From Peribacillus asahii (GTDB lineage Bacteria; Bacillota; Bacilli; Bacillales; DSM-1321): a stretch of DNA of 64,000 bases. Shown in pieces: positions 15,610 to 24,816 of the stretch. The position numbers and the translations under genes are program-made. The notes under the pieces were generated by a model, which made no database searches, had not been told where the DNA came from, and worked only from the letters and a program-made list of their open reading frames with translations. The stretch is from contig NZ_QWVS01000023.1 of the NCBI RefSeq assembly GCF_003570725.1, forward strand, positions 98,049 through 162,048, given 5' to 3'. Every line of letters begins with the position of its first letter. The first letter of the stretch is position 1.

Positions 15610-15936
15610 TTATTTTTCTTGTTTACTTCTCCATTGATTAAACTCAATAAATTCTCTAAATTGTTGTTTAGATACACCGGATCTCATCGCTTGTTCGACG
15701 ATTTGGAGCCATTCGCAATCAAGGCTTTCTCTGTTCGGCTTATCAAAAAGGAGCGCATCAAGGGGGACATCGAGAACGGCAGCGATTTTTTCAAGAAATT
15801 GAATAGAGGGATTCGTTTGTAAATTTCTTTCGAGCGAACTTAAATAGGATTTTGCAACCCCAGCCTTTTCTGCCAGTTCAGTCATTGATATTTTCTTTTC
15901 CTGACGAAGTTTTTTCACTCGTGCACCGATTATCAT
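15610..15936 (-). CDS. sinR: SinR-type master regulator of biofilm/motility
   Basis: A 108-residue XRE repressor. The helix-turn-helix (residues about 6-60: RVKKLRQEKKISMTELAEKA, GVAKSYLSSLERNLQTNPSI, QFLEKIAAVLDVPLDALLFD) is nearly identical to SinR. The C-terminal SinI-interaction/tetramerisation part (LDCEWLQIVEQAMRSGVSKQQFREFIEFNQWRSKQ) is conserved too. In B. subtilis SinR represses matrix operons and, with SlrR, acts on hag. Here it lies 4 kb from the flagellar operon. The RBS AGGATGTGG precedes ATG. It is convergent with sinI, so the two are under separate promoters, unlike the sinI-sinR operon of B. subtilis. Confidence 0.92.
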   Translation of the reverse strand: MIIGARVKKLRQEKKISMTELAEKAGVAKSYLSSLERNLQTNPSIQFLEKIAAVLDVPLDALLFDKPNRESLDCEWLQIVEQAMRSGVSKQQFREFIEFNQWRSKQEK

Positions 15937-16197
15937 TTAACCACATCCTGAGACATTTTCTATTTTATTAGTAAGTATAGCCATAGTTGAATATGTATTT
16001 TATTGTTGTATCTATTTTACAGGTTATGGTTCGTTTCGCCAATGCTTTTATGAGAAATATGGGAGTTCCTTGTTATAAGTGGTATGAAGTTGTACGAGTA
16101 GGGTAGAAGTGGTAAGATAAATGAGAATATTCTTTTTGATGATGAGTTTCTTCCTACTATATATATTATATTTTTATAACAAGAGGAGCGTTTTTGA

Positions 16198-18711
16198 ATG
16201 CTTAATATATTAAATAAAGTGTTTGATCCGAATAAGCGTGAAGTGAAGCGTTTAGAGAAAATAGCTGATCAAATTGAGGCGTTAGCCGATCAGATGGCAG
16301 CCCTAACGGATGAACAATTGCGCGGAAAAACGGACGAATTTAAAGAGCGTTACCAAAAGGGTGAAACAGTCGATGATTTGCTTGTTGAAGCCTTTGCTGC
16401 CATTCGTGAAGGTGCGAAGCGAGCTTTAGGTATGTTTCCATTCCGCGTTCAGTTAATGGGGGGAGCGGCCCTTCATGATGGAAACATCTCTGAGATGAAG
16501 ACAGGGGAAGGGAAAACGTTAACCTCCACATTGCCGGTCTACTTAAATGCGCTGACAGGGAAAGGTGTTCATGTTGTCACGGTCAATGAATACTTGGCAG
16601 AGCGTGATGCGACGGAAATGGGAAAGCTATTTGAATTTATGGGCTTAACGGTCGGTTTGAACTTAAATAGCCTATCTAAAGAAGAGAAACGAGCTGCTTA
16701 TGAGGCAGATATTACGTATAGTACGAACAATGAATTAGGCTTTGATTATTTACGAGATAACATGGTTCTTTATAAAGAACAAATGGTACAGCGACCATTG
16801 CATTATGCGGTAATCGATGAGGTCGATTCGATTTTAATTGATGAAGCGCGAACACCGTTAATTATTTCAGGTTCAGCTCAGAAATCGACACAATTATATA
16901 TTCAAGCTAATGCCTTTGTTCGAACGCTGCAAAAGGACTTACATTACACATACGATGAAAAAACAAAAGGTGTTCAGTTAACGGAAGAAGGAATTAACCG
17001 TGCGGAAAAGGGCTTTAATATTGATAACTTATTCGATATTAACCATGTAGCGCTGAACCACCATATTAATCAAGCGTTAAAAGCCCATGCGTCGATGCAT
17101 AATGATGTGGATTATGTCGTTCAAGATGGTGAGGTTGTGATCGTTGACCAATTCACAGGACGTTTAATGAAAGGGCGTCGTTATAGCGATGGACTTCACC
17201 AAGCGATTGAGGCGAAGGAAGGGCTGGAGATTCAAAATGAAAGCATGACGCTTGCGACGATTACGTTCCAAAACTACTTCCGTATGTATGAAAAGCTATC
17301 AGGTATGACAGGTACAGCGAAAACGGAAGAAGAGGAATTCCGCAATATTTATAATATGAATGTTATTGCGATTCCAACGAATCGTGACGTCATTCGAGAT
17401 GACCGCGCTGATTTAATTTATGCGACGATGGATGGAAAATTCCGAGCAGTTGTTGAAGATATCGCAGAACGTAATCAAAAAGGGCAGCCTGTTCTTGTTG
17501 GTACGGTAGCAATTGAAACGTCTGAAATTATTTCGAAATATTTATCGAAAAAAGGCATTCAGCATGATGTACTGAATGCGAAAAATCATGAGCGCGAAGC
17601 CGAAATTATTGCGAATGCAGGTAATCGAGGCGCGGTGACGATTGCCACGAATATGGCAGGACGCGGAACAGACATTAAGCTTGGTGAGGGTGTGAAGGAG
17701 CTTGGCGGTCTTGCAGTTATTGGTACGGAACGTCATGAAAGCCGCCGGATTGATAATCAGCTGCGTGGACGTTCTGGTCGTCAAGGAGATCCAGGTGTAA
17801 CTCAATTCTATCTTTCTATGGAAGATGAATTGATGCGTCGTTTCGGTTCCGATAATATGAAAAATATGATGGCTCGTCTCGGCATGGATGATTCACAGCC
17901 GATTCAAAGTAAAATGGTTTCAAGAGCCGTTGAGTCTGCGCAAAAACGAGTAGAAGGAAATAACTTTGATGCACGTAAGCAATTACTGCAATATGATGAT
18001 GTGTTACGTCAGCAACGTGAAATCATTTATAAGCAACGTTTCGATGTGTTAGAAAGTGAAAATCTTCGTGAAATTGTTGAACAAATGATGGAAGCCTCTA
18101 TTAAGCGAAATATCGCGTCATTTGCGCCAATGGGTGACGAGGAAGGCTTTAATACATCAGGTTTACTCGATTATGTGAACGGCAACCTTTTAACTGAAGG
18201 TACTATAACGATTGATGATGTAAGCGATAAAGATGAGGAAGAGTTATTTGAGCTTATTTTTAATAAAGTACAAGAGCGCTATAATGAGAAAGAAGAAGAG
18301 CTTTCTTCTGAGCAAATGCGTGAGTTTGAAAAAGTTATTGTGCTTCGTGCAGTAGATAGTAAATGGATGGATCACATTGATGCGATGGATCAATTGCGCC
18401 AAGGTATTCATTTACGTGCTTATGGACAAAATGATCCGCTCCGTGAATATCAGAACGAAGGGTTTGCGATGTTTGAGAATATGGTTGCTGCGATGGAAGA
18501 TGAAGTGGCAAAATATATTATGAAAGCAGAAATTCGCAATAACCTAGAGCGTAAAGAAGTGATGAAAGGGCAAGCCGTGAATCCGAAAGAGGAAGGCGGC
18601 GGCAAGGCGAAGAAGCAGCCAGCTCGTAAGCAGGATGAAGTAGGACGCAATGCACCATGCCCATGCGGTAGTGGAAAGAAATATAAAAACTGTCATGGCA
18701 TTTTAGGCTAG
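16198..18711 (+). CDS. secA: Preprotein translocase ATPase SecA
   Basis: The 837-residue motor drives unfolded preproteins through SecYEG. Visible parts are the Walker A loop MKTGEGKT near residue 100, Walker [16 protein letters not shown] near 210, motif VI region [24 protein letters not shown] near 510, and the C-terminal zinc-binding [14 protein letters not shown] (SecB/lipid contact). The length is typical for Bacillus (841). The start ATG 16198 follows AAGAGGAG. It lies upstream of prfB as in B. subtilis, separated by a terminator and a repeat element. The 260 bases before it hold the sinR promoter region on the other strand. Confidence 0.98.
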   Translation: MLNILNKVFDPNKREVKRLEKIADQIEALADQMAALTDEQLRGKTDEFKERYQKGETVDDLLVEAFAAIREGAKRALGMFPFRVQLMGGAALHDGNISEMKTGEGKTLTSTLPVYLNALTGKGVHVVTVNEYLAERDATEMGKLFEFMGLTVGLNLNSLSKEEKRAAYEADITYSTNNELGFDYLRDNMVLYKEQMVQRPLHYAVIDEVDSILIDEARTPLIISGSAQKSTQLYIQANAFVRTLQKDLHYTYDEKTKGVQLTEEGINRAEKGFNIDNLFDINHVALNHHINQALKAHASMHNDVDYVVQDGEVVIVDQFTGRLMKGRRYSDGLHQAIEAKEGLEIQNESMTLATITFQNYFRMYEKLSGMTGTAKTEEEEFRNIYNMNVIAIPTNRDVIRDDRADLIYATMDGKFRAVVEDIAERNQKGQPVLVGTVAIETSEIISKYLSKKGIQHDVLNAKNHEREAEIIANAGNRGAVTIATNMAGRGTDIKLGEGVKELGGLAVIGTERHESRRIDNQLRGRSGRQGDPGVTQFYLSMEDELMRRFGSDNMKNMMARLGMDDSQPIQSKMVSRAVESAQKRVEGNNFDARKQLLQYDDVLRQQREIIYKQRFDVLESENLREIVEQMMEASIKRNIASFAPMGDEEGFNTSGLLDYVNGNLLTEGTITIDDVSDKDEEELFELIFNKVQERYNEKEEELSSEQMREFEKVIVLRAVDSKWMDHIDAMDQLRQGIHLRAYGQNDPLREYQNEGFAMFENMVAAMEDEVAKYIMKAEIRNNLERKEVMKGQAVNPKEEGGGKAKKQPARKQDEVGRNAPCPCGSGKKYKNCHGILG

Positions 18712-18718
18712 GATAGAT

Positions 18719-18752
18719 AGAAAAGGGGGAACGAATATCGGTTCCTCTTTTC
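18719..18752 (+). terminator. Terminator of secA
   Basis: AAAAGGGGGAACG pairs with CGGTTCCTCTTTT around AATAT, with one bulged G. It lies eight bases after the secA stop. Confidence 0.7.
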
Positions 18753-18761
18753 ATGTTTTGT

Positions 18762-18882
18762 TGTCTAGCTCCAGCGCCTAGCCCCTCGAGTCGCGGTCTG
18801 TCAGCCGATGAAGTCAAAGAGCGACTTCACCTTCCGGCTTGCAAGCAGCTGTCGGGGCTGACCAAGGCGCTTGCGCTTTTCT
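18762..18882. repeat. Interspersed Bacillaceae-type intergenic repeat, copy 1
   Basis: It begins TGTCTAGCTCCAGCGCCTAG, has CCCTCGAG and CTTGCAAGCAGCTGTCGGGGCT in the middle, and ends AAGGCGCTTGCGCTTTTC. The left and right ends (AGCTCCAGCGCCT / AAGGCGCTTGCGCT) are partly complementary. A degenerate copy is at 54738-54872. Repeats of this kind, with the same opening and closing words, are scattered between genes in many Bacillus relatives. Confidence 0.7.
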
Positions 18883-18959
18883 CATATTTTGTTTGCGTAT
18901 AGGACATTTTTTGCATATAGTTTAGAAGGATGATTAACATATTTTATGAGGTGAAAGAA

Positions 18960-20058
18960 ATGGAATTAGCGGAAATTAGAAATACCCTTGAAAAAACAGC
19001 TCAGCGATTAGCGGACTTTAGGGGGTCTCTTTGACTTAGATGAAAAAGAGGCACGAATCGCACAGCTAGAAAATGAAATGACGCATCCTGATTTTTGGAA
19101 TGATCAGCAAAAAGCACAAACGGTGATCAACGAAGCGAATGCTTTGAAGGATTCTGTAAATCAGTTAGCGGAAATGACAGAAACATATGAAAACCTTGAC
19201 TTAACATATGAGTTAGTGAAGGAAGAAAGCGATGCGGAATTACAGGCAGAGCTGGAAGAAGAGATTGTTGCTCTTTCTCAAAAAATGAATGATTTTGAAC
19301 TTCAGCTTTTATTAAGCGAAGAATATGATAAAAACAATGCTATTCTTGAGTTGCATCCTGGTGCGGGTGGTACGGAGTCACAAGACTGGGGCTCTATGCT
19401 GCTTCGTATGTACACAAGATGGGCTGAGAAAAAAGGCTTTAAAGTAGAAACGTTAGATTATTTACCAGGTGATGAAGCTGGTATTAAGAGTGTCACATTG
19501 CTTATTAAAGGTCATAATGCCTATGGCTATTTAAAAGCAGAAAAAGGGGTACATCGTTTAGTTCGAATTTCTCCATTCGATTCATCAGGTCGTCGCCATA
19601 CTTCCTTCGTTTCTTGTGAAGTGATGCCGGAATTCGATGATAATATTGAAATTGAAGTTCGTACAGAAGATTTGAAAATTGATACGTACCGTGCAACAGG
19701 TGCCGGTGGTCAGCATATTAATACGACGGACTCAGCGGTGCGGATTACGCATATTCCAACGGGTGTTGTTGTGACGTGTCAATCAGAGCGTTCACAAATT
19801 AAAAACCGTGCTCAAGCGATGAACATGTTGAAAGCGAAGTTATACCAACGTGAATTAGAGCAGCAACAAGCTGAATTAGATGAAATTCGTGGAGAACAAA
19901 AGGAAATTGGCTGGGGAAGCCAAATTCGTTCTTACGTCTTCCATCCATATTCAATGGTTAAAGATCACCGTACGTCAACGGAAACAGGAAATGTTCAAGC
20001 GGTTATGGACGGAGAACTTGACTTGTTTATTGATTCTTATTTACGTTCAAAATTGTAA
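18960..20058 (+). CDS. prfB: Peptide chain release factor 2 (programmed +1 frameshift)
   Basis: RF2 ends translation at UGA and UAA. The gene starts at ATG 18960 (RBS GAGGTGAAAG) with 24 codons in one frame, meets TGA at 19032, and continues in the +1 frame from GAC 19033 to 20058, about 365 residues in all. The catalytic loop GGQ is in [21 protein letters not shown]. The stop-reading tripeptide region reads [19 protein letters not shown], with SPF as the RF2 tripeptide. A start at 19078 would lose the N-terminal helices and is not right. It sits downstream of secA, as in B. subtilis. Confidence 0.97.
19019..19035 (+). promoter_or_regulatory. prfB programmed frameshift site
   Basis: AGGGGGTCTCTTTGAC contains an internal Shine-Dalgarno (AGGGGG, 19020-19025) three bases before the slippery CTT (19029-19031) and the in-frame TGA (19032-19034), followed by C. 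This is the classical autoregulatory site: low RF2 favours slippage onto TTT and continued synthesis. Confidence 0.95.
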
Positions 20059-20065
20059 TGTTTGT

Positions 20066-20098
20066 GAAGGGTGTCCAATTTGGATGCTCTTTTTTTAT
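20066..20098 (+). terminator. Terminator of prfB
   Basis: AGGGTGTCCA pairs with TGGATGCTCT across ATT, with G-U pairs, followed by seven T. It lies about ten bases after the stop. Confidence 0.7.
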
Positions 20099-20201
20099 TT
20101 GGCGAGATTAGGTCATGAATTGGTGAGATTATCGTTAGAATTGGCGAGATTTTTGGCTAAATTGGCGAAATTATATACCGAATTGGCGAGATTACCATAA
20201 A
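20097..20201 (+). repeat. Five tandem 21-bp repeats
   Basis: Copies of AATTGGCGAGATT plus eight variable bases begin at 20097, 20118, 20139, 20160 and 20181, each exactly 21 bases apart. The first seven to thirteen bases are conserved and the rest vary. The array follows the prfB terminator directly. In one frame it would encode a heptad pattern LARLxxE, but there is no start or ribosome site for it. Confidence 0.85.
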
Positions 20202-20344
20202 GGCATCAAGGGAGGCACACCCTTTAACGCTTTATCACGCTGTCATTTACCGAGAGGAGAGCGGATGTTATACTACTTTCCGTCAAATACTAACTCATAA
20301 TGAAAATTATAGATAAAGGTTGGTAGTATAAGGAGGAATTTATT

Positions 20345-21208
20345 ATGAGAAAGCGACGTCGAGAGCCGCAGCATCCGGTCATTGAAAAGACTTTAGAATA
20401 CATATTTATTTTAATTGGTTCGGCGTTAATTGCGATTGCTTTTAATGTATTTTTGTTACCGAATCAAATTGCATCAGGTGGAGTTAGCGGGATTAGTACC
20501 ATTTTGGCAGCGACGTTTGGGTTTGAGCCCGCATATGTGCAATGGGCGTTTAATATCCCGTTGTTTATTGCTGGATTAATTTTTTTAGGGATGCAATTTG
20601 GTGTGAAAACACTGATCGGTACGCTTTTTTTACCGTTTATTGTGTTTATTACACGAAGCTGGGAGCCGTGGACGAACGATGCTTTGCTTGGTTCTATTTG
20701 TGGGGGAATTCTTGTGGGCGTCGGTTTAGGTATTGTTTTTCTTGGCAAGGCTTCGACAGGGGGAACGGACTTAGCGGCGCAAATTATTCATAAATATACG
20801 CATTTATCACTAGGGATGTGTGTTGCCATTATTGATGGATTGATTGTACTAAGTGCTGCGTTTGTGTTTGATATTGAAAAGGGTTTGTATGCGTTAATTA
20901 GTTTGTATGCGACGGGCAAAACGATTGACCTTGTACAAATTGGCTTTAATCGCTCTAAGCTTGCCTTGATTATTACGAATAGTGAACCTGAAGTGAGGAA
21001 GGCTATATTACATGAGTTGGATCGTGGTGTTACAAGGCTCTCCGGTCAAGGCGGATATACGGATGATGAACGCCCAATTTTAATGTGTGTCGTCGATCAG
21101 TCCGAATTCACGAAACTGAAACAATTGGTCAAACTAGTTGATGCTAAAGCGTTTGTCATTGTAACGGATGCTTCTGAAGTACTTGGCGAGGGTTTTAAAC
21201 GTGTATAA
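20345..21208 (+). CDS. YitT-family membrane protein
   Basis: A 287-residue integral membrane protein. About five or six hydrophobic segments occupy residues 15-180 (for example IFILIGSALIAIAFNVFLLP and ILVGVGLGIVFLGKASTGGTD). A soluble C-terminal domain follows (LALIITNSEPEVRKAILHELDRGVTRLSGQGGYTDDERPILMCVV ... FVIVTDASEVLGEGF, the DUF2179 module). The transport or signalling function is not established. The RBS AAGGAGGAA is strong. It lies between prfB and cccB, 50 bases before cccB. Confidence 0.9.
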   Translation: MRKRRREPQHPVIEKTLEYIFILIGSALIAIAFNVFLLPNQIASGGVSGISTILAATFGFEPAYVQWAFNIPLFIAGLIFLGMQFGVKTLIGTLFLPFIVFITRSWEPWTNDALLGSICGGILVGVGLGIVFLGKASTGGTDLAAQIIHKYTHLSLGMCVAIIDGLIVLSAAFVFDIEKGLYALISLYATGKTIDLVQIGFNRSKLALIITNSEPEVRKAILHELDRGVTRLSGQGGYTDDERPILMCVVDQSEFTKLKQLVKLVDAKAFVIVTDASEVLGEGFKRV

Positions 21209-21258
21209 AGTTGCTATAATAGAATTTGGGTAAAATATACTCAGGAGGGGGATTATTC

Positions 21259-21576
21259 ATGAAAAAGAAAATACTCGCTTTATTAATGGGAACATCACTC
21301 GTACTAGCTGCTTGCGGTGGCAATGATGAAGGCGCTGAAACAACAGATACAGCAGGTGCTGGGGATGCTGCTAAGTTGTATGAAAATAAATGCTCTGCTT
21401 GTCATGGGGGAGATTTAGTAAGCGGTTCAGCCCCGGACTTAGATAAAATTGGCTCTAGATTGTCACAAGAAGATATTGAGAAAGTGATTCTAGAAGGGAA
21501 AGGACCTATGCCTAAAGGCTTATTAGATGAAAATGACGCAGCTAAAGTAGCGGAATGGTTAGCGGAGAAAAAGTAA
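21259..21576 (+). CDS. cccB: Cytochrome c-551, lipid-anchored
   Basis: A 105-residue small c-type cytochrome. The lipoprotein signal MKKKILALLMGTSLVLAAC has the lipobox LAAC. Then comes one haem-binding motif CSACH, and a Met axial ligand in GKGPMPKGLL. It carries electrons on the outer face of the membrane. The start is ATG 21259 after CAGGAGGGG; upstream extension is not conserved. It lies upstream of ftsEX as in B. subtilis. Confidence 0.95.
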   Translation: MKKKILALLMGTSLVLAACGGNDEGAETTDTAGAGDAAKLYENKCSACHGGDLVSGSAPDLDKIGSRLSQEDIEKVILEGKGPMPKGLLDENDAAKVAEWLAEKK

Positions 21577-21608
21577 GAATAATTATTAATTTTCTTAACA
21601 AATAGTCC

Positions 21609-21637
21609 AAAAGCACCTGTTTGAGGTGCTTTTTTTG
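21609..21637 (+). terminator. Terminator of cccB
   Basis: AAAAGCACCT pairs with AGGTGCTTTT around GTTTG, followed by further T residues. Confidence 0.9.
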
Positions 21638-21692
21638 TGTTCCAAATGAAACTGAATTGTAATATATTTATTCTTAAATTGTCAAAGTTTGA

Positions 21693-21701
21693 TGTTATAA
21701 T
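21693..21701 (+). promoter_or_regulatory. Candidate extended -10 promoter of ftsEX
   Basis: TGTTATAAT has a TG one base before a perfect -10 (TATAAT, 21696-21701). The -35 is weak. It lies 86 bases upstream of ftsE, after the cccB terminator. Confidence 0.45.
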
Positions 21702-21787
21702 GGTGTCTGTGAGTAAAAAGAAGGTAGTTTCTTGTTGTTTTTTGTCGAAGGAAGATAGGATTTAAAAACTAATTAGGTGGTTTTTAT

Positions 21788-22474
21788 ATGATAGAAATGA
21801 AAGATGTGTCTAAGACATATCCCAATGGCGTAGTAGCTGCCAATGGAATTAATGTGAAAATTGCAAAAGGTGAGTTTGTTTATGTAGTCGGTCCAAGTGG
21901 GGCCGGTAAATCAACATTTATTAAAATGATGTACCGCGAAGAGAAGCCTTCAAAAGGGAATATTATCGTTAATGGGATTAACCTTCCAAGTATTCGCAAC
22001 TCGAAAGTCCCTCTATTTCGCCGTAATATCGGCATGGTATTCCAAGATTTTAAATTGTTAGAGAAGTATACGGTTTATGAGAATGTAGCTTTCGCCATGG
22101 AAGTAATCGAAACGGATCCTGCTGACATTAAACCAAGAGTAATGGAAGTATTGGACCTTGTTGGATTGAAGCATAAGGCCAGAATGAAGCCAACTGAACT
22201 TTCAGGTGGAGAACAGCAGCGTGTCGCGATTGCTCGTTCGATTGTTAATGATCCTAAAGTGGTGATTGCCGATGAACCGACAGGAAATCTAGATCCGGAA
22301 ACATCATGGGATATTATGAACATATTTGAAGAGATTAATCGACGTGGCACGACGCTTGTCATGGCGACACATAATAAAGACATCGTGAACAATATCAAAC
22401 ATCGCGTTATTGCGATTGAAGGCGGCCGCATTGTTCGGGATGAGCAGCGAGGAGAGTACGGATATGAAAATTAG
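21788..22474 (+). CDS. ftsE: Cell-division ABC transporter ATPase FtsE
   Basis: A 228-residue ABC ATPase with Walker A GPSGAGKST near residue 39, signature LSGGEQQRVAIARS near 138, Walker B VVIADEPTGNLD near 160 and the switch His in MATHNKD. With FtsX it controls peptidoglycan hydrolases, not transport. The RBS TAGGTGG precedes ATG 21788. The stop overlaps the ftsX start by 11 bases, so the pair is coupled. Confidence 0.97.
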   Translation: MIEMKDVSKTYPNGVVAANGINVKIAKGEFVYVVGPSGAGKSTFIKMMYREEKPSKGNIIVNGINLPSIRNSKVPLFRRNIGMVFQDFKLLEKYTVYENVAFAMEVIETDPADIKPRVMEVLDLVGLKHKARMKPTELSGGEQQRVAIARSIVNDPKVVIADEPTGNLDPETSWDIMNIFEEINRRGTTLVMATHNKDIVNNIKHRVIAIEGGRIVRDEQRGEYGYEN

Positions 22475-23357
22475 TACGTTAGGTCGTCATTTCCGTGAAA
22501 GCTTTAAAAACATTGCGCGTAATGGCTGGATGACCTTTGCATCGATTAGTGCTGTAACAGTCACGTTGTTATTAGTTGGTGTTTTCTTAGTGATTATGAT
22601 GAATTTAAATCATATTGCGGATAATGTGCAGAATGATGTTGAGATTAAAGCGTTTTTGGACAATGCAGCGGACGATGCTGATCGAGTTTCGATTGAAAAG
22701 GATTTGAAAAAGATTTCTGGTGTGGATACGGTCGTGTTTTCTCCAAGGGATAAAGAGTTAGATAATTTAATCGATGATCTTGGTGACAGCGGTGATGTGT
22801 TTAAACCGTTTGAACAAGATAACCCGCTCCGTGATGCGTATGTTATTAAAACGAAATCACCAGAAGATGTAATTAAAGTCGCGAAAAAAATTGAAAAAAT
22901 TGAGCTTGTTCAAAGTGTGAACTATGGTCAAGGTTTTGTAGAAAATTTATTTAGCTTTGTAGATATTGCCCGAAATATAGGGCTTGTATTAATTGCTGGA
23001 TTGCTATTCACGGCGATGTTCTTAATCTCTAATACCATTAAGATTACGATCGTTGCGAGAAGTAAAGAAATTGAGATTATGAGACTTGTAGGAGCAACGA
23101 ATTCATTTATTCGTTGGCCGTTCTTCCTTGAAGGATTATGGTTAGGTGTTTTCGGTTCTATTGTGCCGATTGCGTTGATTTCCATTTTTTATTCTCAATT
23201 ATATACATGGGCTATGCCGCAATTTACGATTAAATATTTAGAAATGCTGCCGACTGGTACATTTATTCTTCAAGTTTCTACGGTCTTACTGTTACTTGGA
23301 GCAATCATTGGTATGTGGGGAAGCTTAATGTCGGTTAGAAAATTCTTGAAAATATAA
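22464..23357 (+). CDS. ftsX: Cell-division membrane protein FtsX
   Basis: A 297-residue membrane protein with the FtsX pattern. The first membrane segment is near residue 22-45 (WMTFASISAVTVTLLLVGVFLVIMM), then an extracellular domain (about 50-165), then three C-terminal membrane segments (IGLVLIAGLLFTAMFLISNTI, FFLEGLWLGVFGSIVPIALI and VSTVLLLLGAIIGMWGSLMS). The extracellular loop activates a coiled-coil hydrolase. Start ATG 22464 follows GGAGAG inside ftsE. The M23 gene 61 bases downstream is the probable partner. Confidence 0.96.
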   Translation: MKISTLGRHFRESFKNIARNGWMTFASISAVTVTLLLVGVFLVIMMNLNHIADNVQNDVEIKAFLDNAADDADRVSIEKDLKKISGVDTVVFSPRDKELDNLIDDLGDSGDVFKPFEQDNPLRDAYVIKTKSPEDVIKVAKKIEKIELVQSVNYGQGFVENLFSFVDIARNIGLVLIAGLLFTAMFLISNTIKITIVARSKEIEIMRLVGATNSFIRWPFFLEGLWLGVFGSIVPIALISIFYSQLYTWAMPQFTIKYLEMLPTGTFILQVSTVLLLLGAIIGMWGSLMSVRKFLKI

Positions 23358-23418
23358 GTAAACGATTAATCTTCTCCTTGAAGCTCAGATTTTCGGAGAA
23401 GAAAGGAGAATGTAAGAA

Positions 23419-24723
23419 ATGAAGAAGAAAATAATAGCATTGAACGCAGCTCTTGTATTGGGAGTGAGCAGTATATTTACAGCTCCAGCAGCTTATGCTG
23501 AATCTCTTTCGGATTTACATGAAAAGAGAGATAACATTCAAGATAAGCGTTCTGATATAAAGGTAGATATTAAGGATACGGAAGAAGAAATTAATAAATT
23601 GGAAGCTCAGCAGCTAACCGTTGAGGAACAGCTGGAAGAGATTGCGAAAAGTCTAGAAGAAACAGCTAGTAAAATTGAGCAAAAAAATAATGAAATTGCT
23701 GAAACAAAAGCAGAAATCGAAGCGTTAAAAGCAGAGATTATTGTGTTGAAAGATCGAATTAAGAAACGAAATGAAGTATTGAAAGACCGAGCTGTTTCTT
23801 TCCAAGAATCAGGCGGCGATGTGAATTATTTAGAAGTAATCTTTGGTTCATCTAGCTTTAGTGACTTCCTTGATCGTGTGAATGCAGTAGCTACAATTGC
23901 TGAAGCAGACCGCGAGATTTTAATACAACATGAGAAGGATAAAGAAGAGTTAGAAGCAAAGCAAAAAGCAGTAGAAGACAAATTAGCCAGCTTAGAATCG
24001 ATGAAGGCTGAGTTAGTAAAATTAGAAGAGAAGCAAAAGAAACAAAAGCAACAAAAAGAAGAGCTTCAGAAAAAACTGAAGCACAAACACAAAGAAGCAG
24101 AAGAGTATAAAGTAGGTCTTGAGGAAGAAGCAGCGAACCTTGCTGCACAGGAATCGGCAATTAAAAAGGCGATTGAACTAGAAAACTCACGTTTAGCAGA
24201 AGCTGAAGCGGCTCGTAAAAAAGCAGCAGAAGAAGCGAAGCAGCAATCAAGTAGTTCGTCATCAGCATCATCTTCGTCTTCACCTTCATCATCAGCTGCT
24301 GTAAAAGAGGCTCCTGCTGTTTCATCAGGCAGTTTCACACGACCAGCTGCAGGTGTTGTCACATCTCAAATGGGGCCGCGCTGGAATAAACAGCATGCTG
24401 GAATTGATATTGCCGCAAGTGGAACAGTTTCAATTGTTGCAGCCGCAGATGGAGTCGTGAGCCGTTCTTATTACTCAGATTCTTATGGAAATGTTGTCTT
24501 TATTTCTCATTCAATTGGCGGCCAATTATATACGACGGTTTATGCGCATATGAAATCTCGTCAAGCAAGCGCTGGACAAGTTGTATCAAAGGGTCAACAA
24601 ATTGGTATCATGGGGAATACGGGTCACTCTTACGGACAGCATTTACACTTTGAGGTACATAAAGGACCATGGAATGTTTCGAAATCAAATGCCGTTAATC
24701 CATTAAACTATGTTTCTTATTAA
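23419..24723 (+). CDS. Secreted coiled-coil M23 peptidoglycan endopeptidase, likely FtsEX partner
   Basis: 434 residues. The signal peptide ends near AYA-ES (residue 27). A long coiled coil (about 30-280, Glu/Lys/Gln-rich, PcsB/CwlO-like) follows, then a Ser-rich linker (SSSSSSASSSSSPSSS) and a LytM/M23 zinc peptidase (about 305-434). The metal motifs are HAGIDIAA (HxxxD) and HLHFE (HxH). In B. subtilis FtsEX activates CwlO, which has the same coiled-coil architecture but an NlpC/P60 catalytic domain. Here the gene follows ftsX directly and the catalytic domain is M23, as in EnvC-like proteins, but with intact metal ligands. So it is likely an active enzyme. Confidence 0.92.
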   Translation: MKKKIIALNAALVLGVSSIFTAPAAYAESLSDLHEKRDNIQDKRSDIKVDIKDTEEEINKLEAQQLTVEEQLEEIAKSLEETASKIEQKNNEIAETKAEIEALKAEIIVLKDRIKKRNEVLKDRAVSFQESGGDVNYLEVIFGSSSFSDFLDRVNAVATIAEADREILIQHEKDKEELEAKQKAVEDKLASLESMKAELVKLEEKQKKQKQQKEELQKKLKHKHKEAEEYKVGLEEEAANLAAQESAIKKAIELENSRLAEAEAARKKAAEEAKQQSSSSSSASSSSSPSSSAAVKEAPAVSSGSFTRPAAGVVTSQMGPRWNKQHAGIDIAASGTVSIVAAADGVVSRSYYSDSYGNVVFISHSIGGQLYTTVYAHMKSRQASAGQVVSKGQQIGIMGNTGHSYGQHLHFEVHKGPWNVSKSNAVNPLNYVSY

Positions 24724-24727
24724 TTGA

Positions 24728-24768
24728 TAAAAAAGCAGGTAGAGGAAAACCCTCCACCTGCTTTTTTA
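24728..24768 (+). terminator. Terminator of ftsEX-M23
   Basis: AAAAAGCAGGTAGAGG pairs with CCTCCACCTGCTTTTT with one mismatch around AAAAC. It is a strong stem with T-run just after the stop. Confidence 0.9.
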
Positions 24769-24816
24769 CTTTTAACAAAATATTCATTAAAATAAAAATA
24801 AGAAAGGATGTGAACT

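Noticed and set aside
19880..20200. Reading frame encoding LARLxxE heptads after prfB
   Set aside because: It starts inside prfB in another frame and owes its heptads to the 21-bp repeats; no start signal lies at the repeats themselves.
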